From Brevibacillus formosus (GTDB lineage Bacteria > Bacillota > Bacilli > Brevibacillales > Brevibacillaceae), in contig NZ_PXZL01000002.1 of assembly GCF_003013405.1 (NCBI RefSeq), positions 1 through 39,414 of the forward strand: a DNA stretch of 39,414 nt, read 5' to 3'. A model generated the notes under the pieces. That model made no database searches. It was given only the letters and a program-made list of their open reading frames with translations, and was not told the origin of the DNA. Positions 8,404-16,377 of this stretch are shown piece by piece. Position numbers and translations under genes: made by a program. Numbering within the stretch: the stretch's first letter is position 1; each line of letters begins with the position of its first letter.

Positions 8404-8874
8404 TTAGGATTGAAGCTCTTCCTTAATAAATTGAAGCACTTCCTGCACATGTCCTTTGACTTTTACTTTTGGCCATACTTTTGCGACGTTGCCTTCTTTG
8501 TCGATGACGAACGTAGTACGTTCAATGCCCATATACTCTCGTCCGTACATTTTTTTCAACACCCATACACCATAAGCCTCTGCCACTTGGTGATCCGGAT
8601 CTGCCAGAAGTGGAAACGGCAATTCGTGCTTCGCGATAAATTTATCATGCGATTTCACAGAATCCGGACTGATTCCGAGAACAACTGTATTCAGCTCGGC
8701 AAAGCCCGAATGGAAATCACGGAAGTCGCATGCTTCTGTAGTACATGTCGGCGTTTGGTCCTTTGGATAAAAATAAAGCACTACATTTTGGCCATGAAAT
8801 TGGGAAAGTGAGAGGGTCTGATTATTGCTCGCCTGCAAAGTAAATGCAGGTGCAGCTTGTCCTACTGCCGTCAA
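8404..8874 (-). CDS. bcp: Thioredoxin-dependent peroxiredoxin Bcp
   Basis: A 156-residue Bcp/PrxQ peroxiredoxin that reduces H2O2 and organic hydroperoxides. The motif TPTCTTEACDFRD holds the peroxidatic C44 and, five residues on, the resolving C49. FPLLADPDHQVAEAYGV is the conserved second block. The start is TTG (8872-8874) with GAGGAGGG six bases upstream, and no ATG is available nearby. An extended -10 (TGGTAAAAT, -10 hexamer at 8917-8922) heads the operon. I found no Per box there. The B. subtilis counterpart ygaF is next to perR and gsaB, which are also in this window. Confidence 0.93.
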   Translation of the reverse strand: MTAVGQAAPAFTLQASNNQTLSLSQFHGQNVVLYFYPKDQTPTCTTEACDFRDFHSGFAELNTVVLGISPDSVKSHDKFIAKHELPFPLLADPDHQVAEAYGVWVLKKMYGREYMGIERTTFVIDKEGNVAKVWPKVKVKGHVQEVLQFIKEELQS

Positions 8875-9025
8875 ACTTTTCCCTCCTCTCGATAATATCC
8901 TGTTTTTGCTGGTCCCATTTTACCACAATCTAGTAGTCACTTCATCCGCATACAAGTTGCGCTTTGATCCAGAAAAGGATAGAAAAAAATAAAATTTGGC
9001 CTAGTCAGTTGGATGGTGAATTCGC

Positions 9026-9643
9026 ATGAAAGAGTTTTTTGAAGTAACAGATCCAGAAGCGCTAAAATCGCTTGCTATAGCGGAACGGGTTAAAATTTTG
9101 GAACTCTTTGAAGATTTGGAGCCCAGAACGGCCAAACAAATCGCTACAGAACTAGGCGAAAATGCAGCACGGCTACACTACCATGTGAAGGAGCTCGTGC
9201 GTGTTGGACTGCTCGAACAAGTGGATACCCGGGTAAAAGGCTCCATTGTAGAGAAATATTATGAGCCTGTTGCCAAGGTTATTCAGGTCAAGCTTCAATT
9301 GATGATTGAAGAAAACGCTCAACAATTAAGCGATGTCATGTTTACTCCGTTTCGTACTACGGAAAAGGACCTCATGCGAACTCTCAATCGCTTCGTCGCA
9401 AGTGACCAAGATGTTCGGAAAGAATACCAAAATACGTTCGCTTATAATTTGACTGAATTTTATTTGAGTCAAGATGAACGCAATCAATTTGTGGAAGACA
9501 TCTCTGAGCTGTTGCAAAAGTACAAAGGGTTCAAAAAGGAATCTGGCCGTCGAAAATTCAAGTTTTTCGACATCCTGTTCCCCTTGACTCCAGCTGAGCC
9601 AACAGATGATGTAGATGATCCTTTTGATGATTCGGATGAGTAA
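9026..9643 (+). CDS. Winged-helix (ArsR-like) transcription regulator
   Basis: A 205-residue protein. The first ~75 residues are a winged helix-turn-helix: AERVKILELFEDLEPRTAKQIA, then ENAARLHYHVKELVRVGLLE, of the ArsR/HTH_20 type. The C-terminal ~120 residues are helical and charged, and the last 15 are strongly acidic (TDDVDDPFDDSDE). No cysteine or histidine metal site is visible, so a metal sensor is unlikely. It is transcribed divergently from the bcp operon across 150 bp and could regulate it (inference). A terminator follows. Confidence 0.82.
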   Translation: MKEFFEVTDPEALKSLAIAERVKILELFEDLEPRTAKQIATELGENAARLHYHVKELVRVGLLEQVDTRVKGSIVEKYYEPVAKVIQVKLQLMIEENAQQLSDVMFTPFRTTEKDLMRTLNRFVASDQDVRKEYQNTFAYNLTEFYLSQDERNQFVEDISELLQKYKGFKKESGRRKFKFFDILFPLTPAEPTDDVDDPFDDSDE

Positions 9644-9649
9644 GTCACC

Positions 9650-9686
9650 AAGAAAACCATCAGATACGATGGTTTTCTTTCTTTTT
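9650..9686 (+). terminator. Terminator of the winged-helix regulator
   Basis: AAGAAAACCATC pairs perfectly with GATGGTTTTCTT around a 6-nt loop and is followed by a T-rich tract. Confidence 0.85.
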
Positions 9687-9718
9687 CATTTTCATTATCT
9701 AATCAAAGGAGGACTCCA

Positions 9719-10357
9719 ATGCGGACAATCTTGTTTGATTTTGACGGCACAGTTGCCGATACCCTCCCCTTGATCTTCACCGCTTTTCGCTCTACCTTTC
9801 AGCAGTTTTTACAAGAGCATTACACCGACGAGCAAATTGTAGCTCTCTTTGGCCCCACAGAGACAGGCATTTTGCAAAACAAGCTTCCCACATATGCTCA
9901 TGACAACGCCCTCGCTCATTTTTATCGTGTATACACAGATGAACACTCCCGCGTACAAAACCCGGAAAATATCCGAAGTATGCTCGATGAACTTCACGCA
10001 GCAAGCATCCAAATGGGAATCGTAACCGGAAAGGGACGAAAAAGCGCTGATATCTCCCTTCGAGAATGGGGATTAGACAAGTATTTTTCCGTCGTGATCA
10101 CAGGGGATGAGGTCACACATCCAAAACCTCACCCAGAAGGTATTTTTACTGCTATGAAACAGCTAGGCGTTACGTCTGCGGAAACCATTTTCGTAGGTGA
10201 CAGCGATGCTGATGTGTTGGCTGGTCGGGCTGCTGGTTTGCGAACGGTCGGTGTAGATTGGCTTTTAGTTACACAAAAGTCAGGAAAATTCGATCCCGAG
10301 CCTGACTACCACTTTACAGATGTGCAAGCTTTTACCGATTGGATACTCGGACGCTAG
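9719..10357 (+). CDS. HAD-superfamily hydrolase (PpaX/Gph-like phosphatase)
   Basis: A 212-residue HAD phosphatase. Motif I DFDGTVADT includes the nucleophile and acid/base aspartates. Motif II lies near VTGK, motif III Lys in HPKPHPE, and motif IV is VGDSDADVLAGRAAG. A helical cap sits between motifs I and II, as in phosphoglycolate or pyrophosphate phosphatases. The exact substrate (phosphoglycolate, PPi, sugar phosphate) cannot be decided. AAAGGAGG lies 8 bases before the ATG. Confidence 0.9.
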   Translation: MRTILFDFDGTVADTLPLIFTAFRSTFQQFLQEHYTDEQIVALFGPTETGILQNKLPTYAHDNALAHFYRVYTDEHSRVQNPENIRSMLDELHAASIQMGIVTGKGRKSADISLREWGLDKYFSVVITGDEVTHPKPHPEGIFTAMKQLGVTSAETIFVGDSDADVLAGRAAGLRTVGVDWLLVTQKSGKFDPEPDYHFTDVQAFTDWILGR

Positions 10358-10362
10358 ATGAA

Positions 10363-10407
10363 AAAAGGGTGTGCCCTGCCGCCGATGCGTGGACACACCC
10401 TCTTTTC
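10363..10407. terminator. Bidirectional terminator, HAD gene and proS
   Basis: AAAAGGGTGTG-CCC pairs with a GACACACCCTCTTTT arm around a 15-nt loop. A six-T tract on the minus strand suits proS, and CTCTTTT suits the HAD gene. Confidence 0.85.
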
Positions 10408-10409
10408 GA

Positions 10410-11876
10410 TTAATACGCCCGGCCGATCCAGACGCTATGCTGTGACTCTTTGCCGCAGCAAATGCAGGCTTTCTTTTGTACAGGAGGCTCAAACGGGATG
10501 TTGCGAGAGGTGAACTTGGTCTCTTCCTTGATCTTCGATTCACAAGCATCATCCCCACACCAGCCAGCTAACACCCATCCGCTCGTTTTGTTTTCGCTCT
10601 CGTTTTTGGCAATATGAGCGGATAGCTGCTCCAGTGTATCGATCCCCAAATGTGAGTTCTCATCACGGAAGGCTAGTGCTTTTTGGAACATATTTTGCTG
10701 AATCTCTTCCAACAGTTGAACAACCGTCTGCGCGATACCTTCAAGTGAAACTGTCACCTTCTCCCCTGTATCACGACGAGCCAAAATTACTTGACCATTT
10801 TCCACGTCACGCGGGCCGAGCTCCAGACGCAGAGGAACTCCGCGCATTTCCCACTCATTGAACTTCCAGCCTGGTGTTTCTTCGCGAAGATCAGCACGGA
10901 CACGCACTCCTGCGGCCTTGATCTCGTCAAAGAGCGGATCAAACGCCTCCATCACCTTTTCGCGCAGCTTCATCGGACCGACTGGGATCATAATAACCTG
11001 CGTCGGAGCCATGCGAGGCGGCAAAACTAGACCGCGGTCATCCCCATGCACCATGATCATCGAACCAATCAGTCGCGTAGAGGTGCCCCATGATGTGGTG
11101 TGAACGTACTTGAACTGATTGTCACGATCCAAAAACTTGATTTCAAAGCCGCGCGCGAATTTATCGCCCAAATAGTGCGAGGTACCCGCCTGCACTGCTT
11201 TGCCATCCTTCATCATCGCTTCAATGGAATACGTGTCAACAGCACCAGCAAAGCGTTCACTTGGTGTTTTTTGTCCCTTCCAAACCGGAATGGCCAGCTC
11301 CTGCTCGACGACCTCTCGGTAAATCTCCAGCATTTGCATCGTTTCCTGACGAGCTTCCTCCTCTGTCGCATGTGCCGTGTGGCCTTCCTGCCACAGAAAT
11401 TCCGATGTCCGCAAGAATGGCATCGTCCGCTTTTCCCAGCGAAAAACGTTTGCCCATTGGTTGATTAATACAGGCAGGTCGCGGTAGCTCTGAATCCATT
11501 GGCTGTACATATGTCCGATGATAGTCTCGGAGGTTGGACGCAGCGCGAGCTTTTCCTCTAGCGGTTCGCCCCCAGCCTCCGTTACCCAAGGCAGCTCTGG
11601 ATTGAAGCCCTCAATATGCTCTTTTTCTTTTTGAAAGAAGGACTCGGGGATCAGCATCGGGAAATAGGCATTGCGATGCCCTGTCTCCTTGAAGCGCTTA
11701 TTCATCGCCTCTTGAATTCGCTCCCATAGCTCAAAGCCATCCGGCTTGAACACGATGCAGCCGCGTACCGGTGTGTAGTCCATCAAATCCGCCTTTTTGA
11801 TGGCATCAATGTACCAACGCGAAAAATCCTCCGATTGCGGTGTAATTTCTTTTACAAACGCTTTGTCCTCTTTCAT
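10410..11876 (-). CDS. proS: Prolyl-tRNA synthetase, archaeal/eukaryal type
   Basis: A 488-residue class II synthetase of the short type without the editing insertion (ProS type 3). Class II motifs include FRWEKRTMPFLRTSEFLWQEG-type motif 2. A C-terminal zinc-binding-like module (CGDDAC ... CICC) ends in the conserved terminal tyrosine (GRAY). This ~480-residue form differs from the ~570-residue bacterial ProRS with its INS editing domain. Many Bacillales carry one or both; whether a second proS exists cannot be seen here. The start at 11876 follows AAGGAGCG. The longer reading frame upstream runs through the T-box leader. Transcription is controlled by that leader. Confidence 0.95.
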   Translation of the reverse strand: MKEDKAFVKEITPQSEDFSRWYIDAIKKADLMDYTPVRGCIVFKPDGFELWERIQEAMNKRFKETGHRNAYFPMLIPESFFQKEKEHIEGFNPELPWVTEAGGEPLEEKLALRPTSETIIGHMYSQWIQSYRDLPVLINQWANVFRWEKRTMPFLRTSEFLWQEGHTAHATEEEARQETMQMLEIYREVVEQELAIPVWKGQKTPSERFAGAVDTYSIEAMMKDGKAVQAGTSHYLGDKFARGFEIKFLDRDNQFKYVHTTSWGTSTRLIGSMIMVHGDDRGLVLPPRMAPTQVIMIPVGPMKLREKVMEAFDPLFDEIKAAGVRVRADLREETPGWKFNEWEMRGVPLRLELGPRDVENGQVILARRDTGEKVTVSLEGIAQTVVQLLEEIQQNMFQKALAFRDENSHLGIDTLEQLSAHIAKNESENKTSGWVLAGWCGDDACESKIKEETKFTSRNIPFEPPVQKKACICCGKESQHSVWIGRAY

Positions 11877-11911
11877 CCGTCTACGCTCCTTTTTGTTCTT
11901 ACGTAAAATGC

Positions 11912-12158
11912 AAAAAATCCCCCATCCCAAAAAGGGACGGAGGATTACCTTCCGCGGTACCACCCTGATTGACTACAGCATACACCATAGTCCTCTCGAT
12001 AACCCGATAACGGTGGGCATCCGGCTAAGCTCTTCACCAGCGGCTTCAGGATGGGGTGCAGTTATCCTTTACGTATCAGCCTTCCAGACTAGGGCCGACT
12101 CTCTGTTACGAGGGAATAGCTGCGGGTCCTTTCATAGCCTTTTGTGACTTTCTATTAA
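11912..12158 (-). promoter_or_regulatory. T-box leader of proS with terminator
   Basis: The T-box sequence AGGGTGGTACCGCGG (minus strand, 11952-11966) would pair with the uncharged tRNA acceptor end. It is followed by a strong terminator (11912-11946, AATCCTCCGTCCC against GGGATGGGGGATT, then T6). Upstream, Stem I is recognisable by AGAGAGTCGGCC and CTGGAAGGCTGAT. A plausible specifier internal loop is bounded by AGGA/TCCT and GCAG/CTGC. The loop contains CCCC (12053-12056), allowing a proline codon CCC. The specifier placement is my inference; the T-box itself is clear. Confidence 0.93.
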
Positions 12159-12164
12159 GTAAAC

Positions 12165-12193
12165 ATATTAGCGAGTCATATCGTGGTTGTCAA
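12165..12193 (-). promoter_or_regulatory. proS promoter
   Basis: -35 TTGACA (12188-12193), 17 bp, -10 TAATAT (12165-12170). The -35 hexamer overlaps the stop codon of ribU, so proS starts from within the end of the upstream gene. Confidence 0.7.
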
Positions 12194-12801
12194 ATGTTTG
12201 TACGCACAGCGATTCTGGAGCCGAGCTTCACGTAGATCGGATACGCGACCACTGAAATCATTACACCTTTAAAGAGATTGAACGGCACGATTCCGTACAG
12301 GACCAATGACCAGATGCTTGTCGCGTTGAACATAGTCAACAGCTGTTCAATTGGCATTTGATAAAGCACAGCGTACGCAGGCAACAGTACATATGCATTT
12401 GCCACAGCCATGACAATCGTCATCAAAATCGTTCCCAGAGCAAGACCAGTCAGGAAGCCTTTTTTGCCTTGGCCGAGACGCTGCATGTAGACAGCCGCAA
12501 AAATAAAGCTTGATCCTGCTACGACATTTGCAAGCTCACCGATCAAAAGACCATCTGTATTTTTGAAGAGCATGTGCAGTGTATTTTTCAGTACCTCGAT
12601 AATTATACCCGCTACAGGTCCGTACATGAGTCCCCCGATCAATGCCGGGAGTGTGCTGAAGTCGAGCTTCAAAAAGCTTGGCATCAGTGGTACGGGAACC
12701 TCGAGATACTGCAAAATGAATGCAACGGCCGCCAGCATGGGAATCGTCACCAGCTTTTGGGTTGCACGTGTGCGCGAAGAATGCAGCGCTGTTTCTTTCA
12801 T
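12190..12801 (-). CDS. ribU: RibU-like riboflavin ECF transporter S component
   Basis: A membrane protein of about 203 residues with five to six hydrophobic segments, the size and layout of ECF S components. It binds riboflavin and works with a shared EcfT-EcfA-EcfA' energising module that is not in this window. Signs are the N-terminal KLVTIPMLAAVAFILQYLEV segment, DFSTLPALIGGLMYGP and the VLKNTLH loop. The assignment is firmed by the FMN riboswitch in its leader. The start at 12801 (MKETALH) has GAGGAG at 9-nt spacing. The ATG at 12810 abuts the same site and is less likely. Confidence 0.93.
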   Translation of the reverse strand: MKETALHSSRTRATQKLVTIPMLAAVAFILQYLEVPVPLMPSFLKLDFSTLPALIGGLMYGPVAGIIIEVLKNTLHMLFKNTDGLLIGELANVVAGSSFIFAAVYMQRLGQGKKGFLTGLALGTILMTIVMAVANAYVLLPAYAVLYQMPIEQLLTMFNATSIWSLVLYGIVPFNLFKGVMISVVAYPIYVKLGSRIAVRTNI

Positions 12802-12879
12802 GTTTACCATCTCCTCATTTTTCTACTCCTTCTTGAGGAATGGCAACAGTCGTTGTAAGCTCACACGTCTTGTTACACA

Positions 12880-12914
12880 AACAGAATAAACCCTGTGGCT
12901 ATGTTCCACAGGGC
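12880..12914 (-). terminator. Expression-platform terminator of the FMN riboswitch
   Basis: On the minus strand GCCCTGTGG pairs with CCACAGGG around AACATAG and is followed by TTTATTCTGTTT. It lies between the aptamer and the ribU start, as expected for transcription attenuation. Confidence 0.8.
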
Positions 12915-13035
12915 ATTTGCAAGCGTATGACAAACCATGCACAAATAAAAGGTACAAGAAACAAGAGGACTGGCCTCTACGTTCTCATCCCGTTTTGCAC
13001 AGGCAAACAAGCACGTGTGATAAACGTACTGTCGT

Positions 13036-13188
13036 CATCCTTCTCCCATCCAGACTGTACTGTCGGCTCTGGAATCACACCAGATCCTGCACTCCGTCGC
13101 ATATTGCAGCTCGGGAGGCTCGCGGGCTTAACATGCACAAAGCATGATCACCGCCGGTCGGGAATTTCACCCTGCCCCGAAGGAATGT
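13036..13188 (-). promoter_or_regulatory. FMN riboswitch (RFN element) upstream of ribU
   Basis: The minus strand carries the conserved RFN blocks in order: CTTCGGGGCAGGGTGAAATT, CCGACCGGCGGT, AGCCCGCGAGC, GATCTGGTG, GATTCCAGAGCCGACAGT and the closing GGATGGGAGAAGGATG. FMN binding is known to favour termination, lowering riboflavin uptake when FMN is plentiful. Confidence 0.97.
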
Positions 13189-13205
13189 GTAGTTGTATAC
13201 AGCAT

Positions 13206-13233
13206 ATTATACTGCTGTTTTTTGATTTGACAA
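13206..13233 (-). promoter_or_regulatory. ribU promoter
   Basis: -35 TTGTCA (13228-13233), 16 bp, -10 TATAAT (13206-13211). It is placed about 20 bases ahead of the riboswitch aptamer. Confidence 0.75.
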
Positions 13234-13403
13234 TAGAGGAAACTGCCAAAGCGACACTTCTTGTTTATTTTTCCGATGAGTTTAGTGTGAAATAACAAAT
13301 AAAAAAGACACTTGCTAACTAGAGAGCACCTTATGCTATCATTCGCTTGTACAATAGAATCGGCTCCTCAAGGGTGGTCGCGGCTCATCCCCATAGAAAG
13401 GGG

Positions 13404-13508
13404 GTGAGGCCTGCGGTAACGAACGAAACACTCGGACTGCTTTTCCAGTTTGGGTTGTTCCTGGTCGCTTTAATCGGCTTGGTTGTTACCTTGACCAAAA
13501 AGAAATAG
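13404..13508 (+). CDS. Holin-like toxin peptide (Hol-Tox type, type I TA candidate)
   Basis: A 34-residue peptide reading from GTG: a short polar head (MRPAVTNETL), one hydrophobic helix (GLLFQFGLFLVALIGLVVTL) and a basic KKK end. This is the pattern of the Hol-Tox/TxpA-BsrG-like type I toxins of Firmicutes, which damage the membrane. The GTG at 13404 is chosen because it is in frame and next to AAAGGGG. The ribosome site and start are buried in a hairpin (about 13383-13411, GCTCATCCCC with GGGGGTGAGGC). The stop codon lies inside the terminator stem. Promoter candidate: extended -10 TGCTATCAT near 13335. No antitoxin RNA could be fixed. Family membership is by pattern only. Confidence 0.7.
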   Translation: MRPAVTNETLGLLFQFGLFLVALIGLVVTLTKKK

Positions 13509-13543
13509 ACCGCCCTTGAGTTCGCACCTCAGCGGTCTATTTC
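13502..13543. terminator. Terminator overlapping the toxin stop codon
   Basis: GAAATAGACCGC (13502-13513) is exactly matched by GCGGTCTATTTC (13532-13543), with further pairing inside the loop. T-rich runs flank both sides, so it can act on both strands. Confidence 0.75.
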
Positions 13544-13592
13544 ACACCAAAGTATTGAGCCGCACCCCTTTGCGGGAAGCGCCTATTGTACC

Positions 13593-13627
13593 GACCGTTC
13601 CGGTTGCAGCCGGGACGGTCTTTTTTT
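13593..13627 (+). terminator. Second, rightward terminator after the toxin gene
   Basis: GACCGTTCCGG pairs with CCGGGACGGTC around TTGCAG and is followed by T7 on the plus strand only. Between it and the first terminator is only a small hairpin (CCGCA/TGCGG, about 13560-13576); no gene was seen. Confidence 0.8.
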
Positions 13628-13689
13628 ACCTTATGCTTTTCGATCTCGTTACATCTAATATTACCACAACGACTTCGGATTATAAATAA

Positions 13690-14487
13690 TCAAGAACCCG
13701 CTCCCCGATACTTCGTGACTCCCCAGTTCCAGACCAACAGTCCAATCCCGAAGAAAACAACAGCCACTACCGGCGTCATTGCCGCATACGTGTACCAGAC
13801 TTCCTTGCGCAAAAAGTAAGCCGCCGGATAAACACCCACGAAAGCAAACGGCAGCACGTAGGTGAGCACAAAGCGTATAGCCTTGTTGTACACGTCTACC
13901 GGATAGCGCCCATATTGCTGGATGTTGTAAATCATCGGGGCAATCCCTGTCCGCGAGTCGGAAAAGAAGCTAACCGCAGCAATCGCGGTATACACGCCAC
14001 CGTAAATCAGTGCCCCGCTAATCGAGAGCCCGATAAAGATGAACACGTCGTACCAGTAAAACGACAAATCGAGTTGAATGGCAGCATACCCCATGATGAT
14101 GATCCCCGTTATGACTCCAAAAATACGGTCAGGCGCAATCGACTCGAGGCACACCTGCGCCAGATTGTGAATCGGTCGCGTCAGGATGCGATCCATCTCT
14201 CCCCGGATGATATACCGTTCGTTGAAGTCCCAAAAACCGAAGAACATCGAGAATAACGCGTATGGAACCAAAAAGAAACCATAGATAAAGATAATCTCGT
14301 CGCGCGTCCAATCCCCCATCAGCGGGACATGGGTGAACACGACAACAATAAAGATGAGATTGATCAACTCTGAAACCAGATTGGACACAAAGTCCCCGAG
14401 AAAATCCGTTCGATAGGCAAGTCTCGTCTTGAAATACTGGCTCAGGTAGTCGGCAAAAATACTGAAAATATGTCTCATGTCTTGCAT
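13690..14487 (-). CDS. ABC-2 type exporter permease (second subunit)
   Basis: A 265-residue integral membrane protein with about six hydrophobic segments, of the DUF990/COG3694 permease group. These always occur beside a COG4587 permease and a COG4586 ATPase, as here. A conserved cytoplasmic stretch, RGEMDRILTRPIHNLAQV, follows the second transmembrane segment. It is the last gene of the operon, with a 3-bp gap after the upstream permease; AGGAGGG precedes the ATG. The substrate is unknown. Such three-gene exporters are common in Bacillales and have been linked to drug or peptide export (family knowledge). Confidence 0.88.
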   Translation of the reverse strand: MQDMRHIFSIFADYLSQYFKTRLAYRTDFLGDFVSNLVSELINLIFIVVVFTHVPLMGDWTRDEIIFIYGFFLVPYALFSMFFGFWDFNERYIIRGEMDRILTRPIHNLAQVCLESIAPDRIFGVITGIIIMGYAAIQLDLSFYWYDVFIFIGLSISGALIYGGVYTAIAAVSFFSDSRTGIAPMIYNIQQYGRYPVDVYNKAIRFVLTYVLPFAFVGVYPAAYFLRKEVWYTYAAMTPVVAVVFFGIGLLVWNWGVTKYRGAGS

Positions 14488-14490
14488 GCT

Positions 14491-15285
14491 CTACCCTCCT
14501 TGCACAACCAGCTTGTTGCGGGCAAGACGCCACATCACCAAGATGGGAACCAGTATGACAAACATCCAGATGACCTGAAAACCGATCAACTCCCAGGAAC
14601 GTTCCGTTGTAATCGCACCTGTGAAGATCAGGCTCGGATAGTAGTTGACCGCCTGAAATGGAAGATACCCCATTACCGTTTGCGCCCAGCCTGGGAAAAA
14701 GCTGATCGGCAGCACAAGACCAGACAACAGATCCACTACGACCCGCTTGGCTCGCATCATGCCATCGTTTCGGAACAGGAAGAAAGTCAGCAAGCCTGTC
14801 ACCAGATTGATTTGTGTATTGATCAAAAACGCACACATCAAGCTGATTAAATACAGTCCCCATCCAGTTGCCGTCGCCGGGAAGCTGAACGGAATGATCA
14901 GACTGATAAGGAAAATACCTGGACCCGCGAAAAAGAGAAAGCGAAAAATCCCTTCCCCAAACGCCTGCGCCGTTTTCACAGACAAGTAATTATAAGGGCG
15001 TATCATTTCAATCGCGACCTTGCCTTCTCGGACATCCTGGGCTATTTCTGTATCGATGTTATTAAAGTAAAACGCCCGCGACATCCAAGCAATCGCAACG
15101 TAGGAAGTCATCTGTTCCACCGTAAGCCCGCCCAGCTGCTGCTGGCCTCCGTAGATCGCTCCCCACAAAAAGTAGTACGCACCGATGTTGATCGCGTAGA
15201 TAATGATCCCGCTGTAATAGTTCACACGATAGGCAAGCATCGTCAAAAACCTCATGCGGATGAGTTCCATATAAAGCTTACGCAT
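14491..15285 (-). CDS. ABC-2 type exporter permease (first subunit)
   Basis: A 264-residue membrane protein with about six hydrophobic segments, COG4587-like. It has the typical N-terminal MRKLYMELIRMRFLTMLAYR and the loop AQDVREGKVAIEMIRPYNYL, parallel to the RGEMDRILTRPI loop of its partner. It overlaps the ATPase gene by 8 bp at its start, so translation is likely coupled. It should form a heterodimeric channel with the next permease. Confidence 0.88.
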   Translation of the reverse strand: MRKLYMELIRMRFLTMLAYRVNYYSGIIIYAINIGAYYFLWGAIYGGQQQLGGLTVEQMTSYVAIAWMSRAFYFNNIDTEIAQDVREGKVAIEMIRPYNYLSVKTAQAFGEGIFRFLFFAGPGIFLISLIIPFSFPATATGWGLYLISLMCAFLINTQINLVTGLLTFFLFRNDGMMRAKRVVVDLLSGLVLPISFFPGWAQTVMGYLPFQAVNYYPSLIFTGAITTERSWELIGFQVIWMFVILVPILVMWRLARNKLVVQGG

Positions 15286-16288
15286 GGCTTCTTACCTCTT
15301 GGTCTGAGGAATAAATGTTGCGAACGATGTCCTCTGTGCTGGTCTCCTCGATTTTCACGTCGCTGACTTCAAAGGATGACATGACTGTCGACAACACAAA
15401 GGGCAGCATTTCCTGACTCCGCGCTACTTTTACATTGAGGGTAAAATCATTAATTTGCTCGATCTCACAAGGCATCTCTCCCAATGCCTGACGGAGTGCG
15501 GCTGCTGAAGTGCGCTTTTTCATTTGGAAGGACACCTCGGTGCCATTGCCCCATTTTTCCTTGAGGTCGTTCAGCAAGCCATCGAAGATCAACTTCCCTT
15601 TGTCCATGACAAGCACGCGTTTACAGAGTGCTTCGATGTCTGACACATCGTGAGTCGTCAACAAGATCGTCATATTTTCCGTCTCGTTTAGATTGCGGAG
15701 AAACTCACGGATTTTTTGCTTAACGAGCACATCGAGTCCAACTGTCGGTTCATCGAGAAACAGCAGGCGCGGTTTATGAATCAACGAAGCAGCCACTTCA
15801 CAGCGCATCCGCTGTCCAAGGCTCAGCTTGCGCACTGGCTGACTGACGAAGGGGGAAATTTCCAGCTCCTCAATCAAACGCTCCAGCCACTTTTCTCCTT
15901 CTGCTTCGTCGACCTTATAAACACTCTTCAACAGACGGAAGGATTCTATCGGAGATAAGTCCCACCAAAGCTGAGAGCGCTGCCCGAACACAACTCCGAT
16001 GGATCGAACGTACTCTTCCCGCTGCTTGAAAGGAACATAGCCGTTAATGACGATTTCGCCATCGCTCGGGGTCAAGATACCGGTCAGCATCTTGATCGTG
16101 GTCGATTTTCCGGCTCCATTTTCCCCAATCAGCGCGAACATTTCCCCTTCCTCTACTGTAAAAGAAAGGTCATCCACCGCTTTTACTGTCTTGTACTCTC
16201 GACTGAACAAATCACGAAAAGCACCACCAAGGCCCGGTCTGGACTGATGGATGCGGAAATCCTTTTGTAAATGATTTACCTGAATCAT
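15278..16288 (-). CDS. ABC exporter ATP-binding protein (COG4586-like)
   Basis: A 336-residue nucleotide-binding subunit with Walker A GENGAGKSTT, a Q-loop region GVVFGQRSQLWWDLSP, signature LSLGQRMRCEVAASL, Walker B LLFLDEPTVGLD and the H-loop TTHDVSD. The signature LSLGQ and the FGQRSQLWWDLP region are characteristic of the COG4586 group that serves COG3694/COG4587 permeases. A C-terminal ~90-residue extension follows the ATPase core. It is the first gene of the three-gene operon; AAAGGAC precedes the ATG. Confidence 0.93.
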   Translation of the reverse strand: MIQVNHLQKDFRIHQSRPGLGGAFRDLFSREYKTVKAVDDLSFTVEEGEMFALIGENGAGKSTTIKMLTGILTPSDGEIVINGYVPFKQREEYVRSIGVVFGQRSQLWWDLSPIESFRLLKSVYKVDEAEGEKWLERLIEELEISPFVSQPVRKLSLGQRMRCEVAASLIHKPRLLFLDEPTVGLDVLVKQKIREFLRNLNETENMTILLTTHDVSDIEALCKRVLVMDKGKLIFDGLLNDLKEKWGNGTEVSFQMKKRTSAAALRQALGEMPCEIEQINDFTLNVKVARSQEMLPFVLSTVMSSFEVSDVKIEETSTEDIVRNIYSSDQEVRSHA

Positions 16289-16377
16289 GCAAAACCGTCC
16301 TTTTTTCTTCGCTTAAATACCATTTGTAGTGTATATGAGTCAATCGAATTGTGCAAAAGGCAAACTGCACCAAACTG

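Noticed and set aside
8875..9025. Per box in front of bcp
   Set aside because: I looked for TTATAATNATTATAA-like sequence on both strands and saw no convincing match.
11877..11963. Longer N-terminus of prolyl-tRNA synthetase
   Set aside because: The extra 29 codons run through the T-box terminator and lack a ribosome site, while AAGGAGCG precedes the ATG at 11876.
11912..12158. tRNA gene in the proS leader
   Set aside because: The structured region is a T-box leader; no cloverleaf with a CCA end is present.
14129..14863. 244-codon minus-strand frame between the ABC permeases
   Set aside because: It is a Cys/Arg-rich shadow overlapping two well-supported permease genes in another frame.
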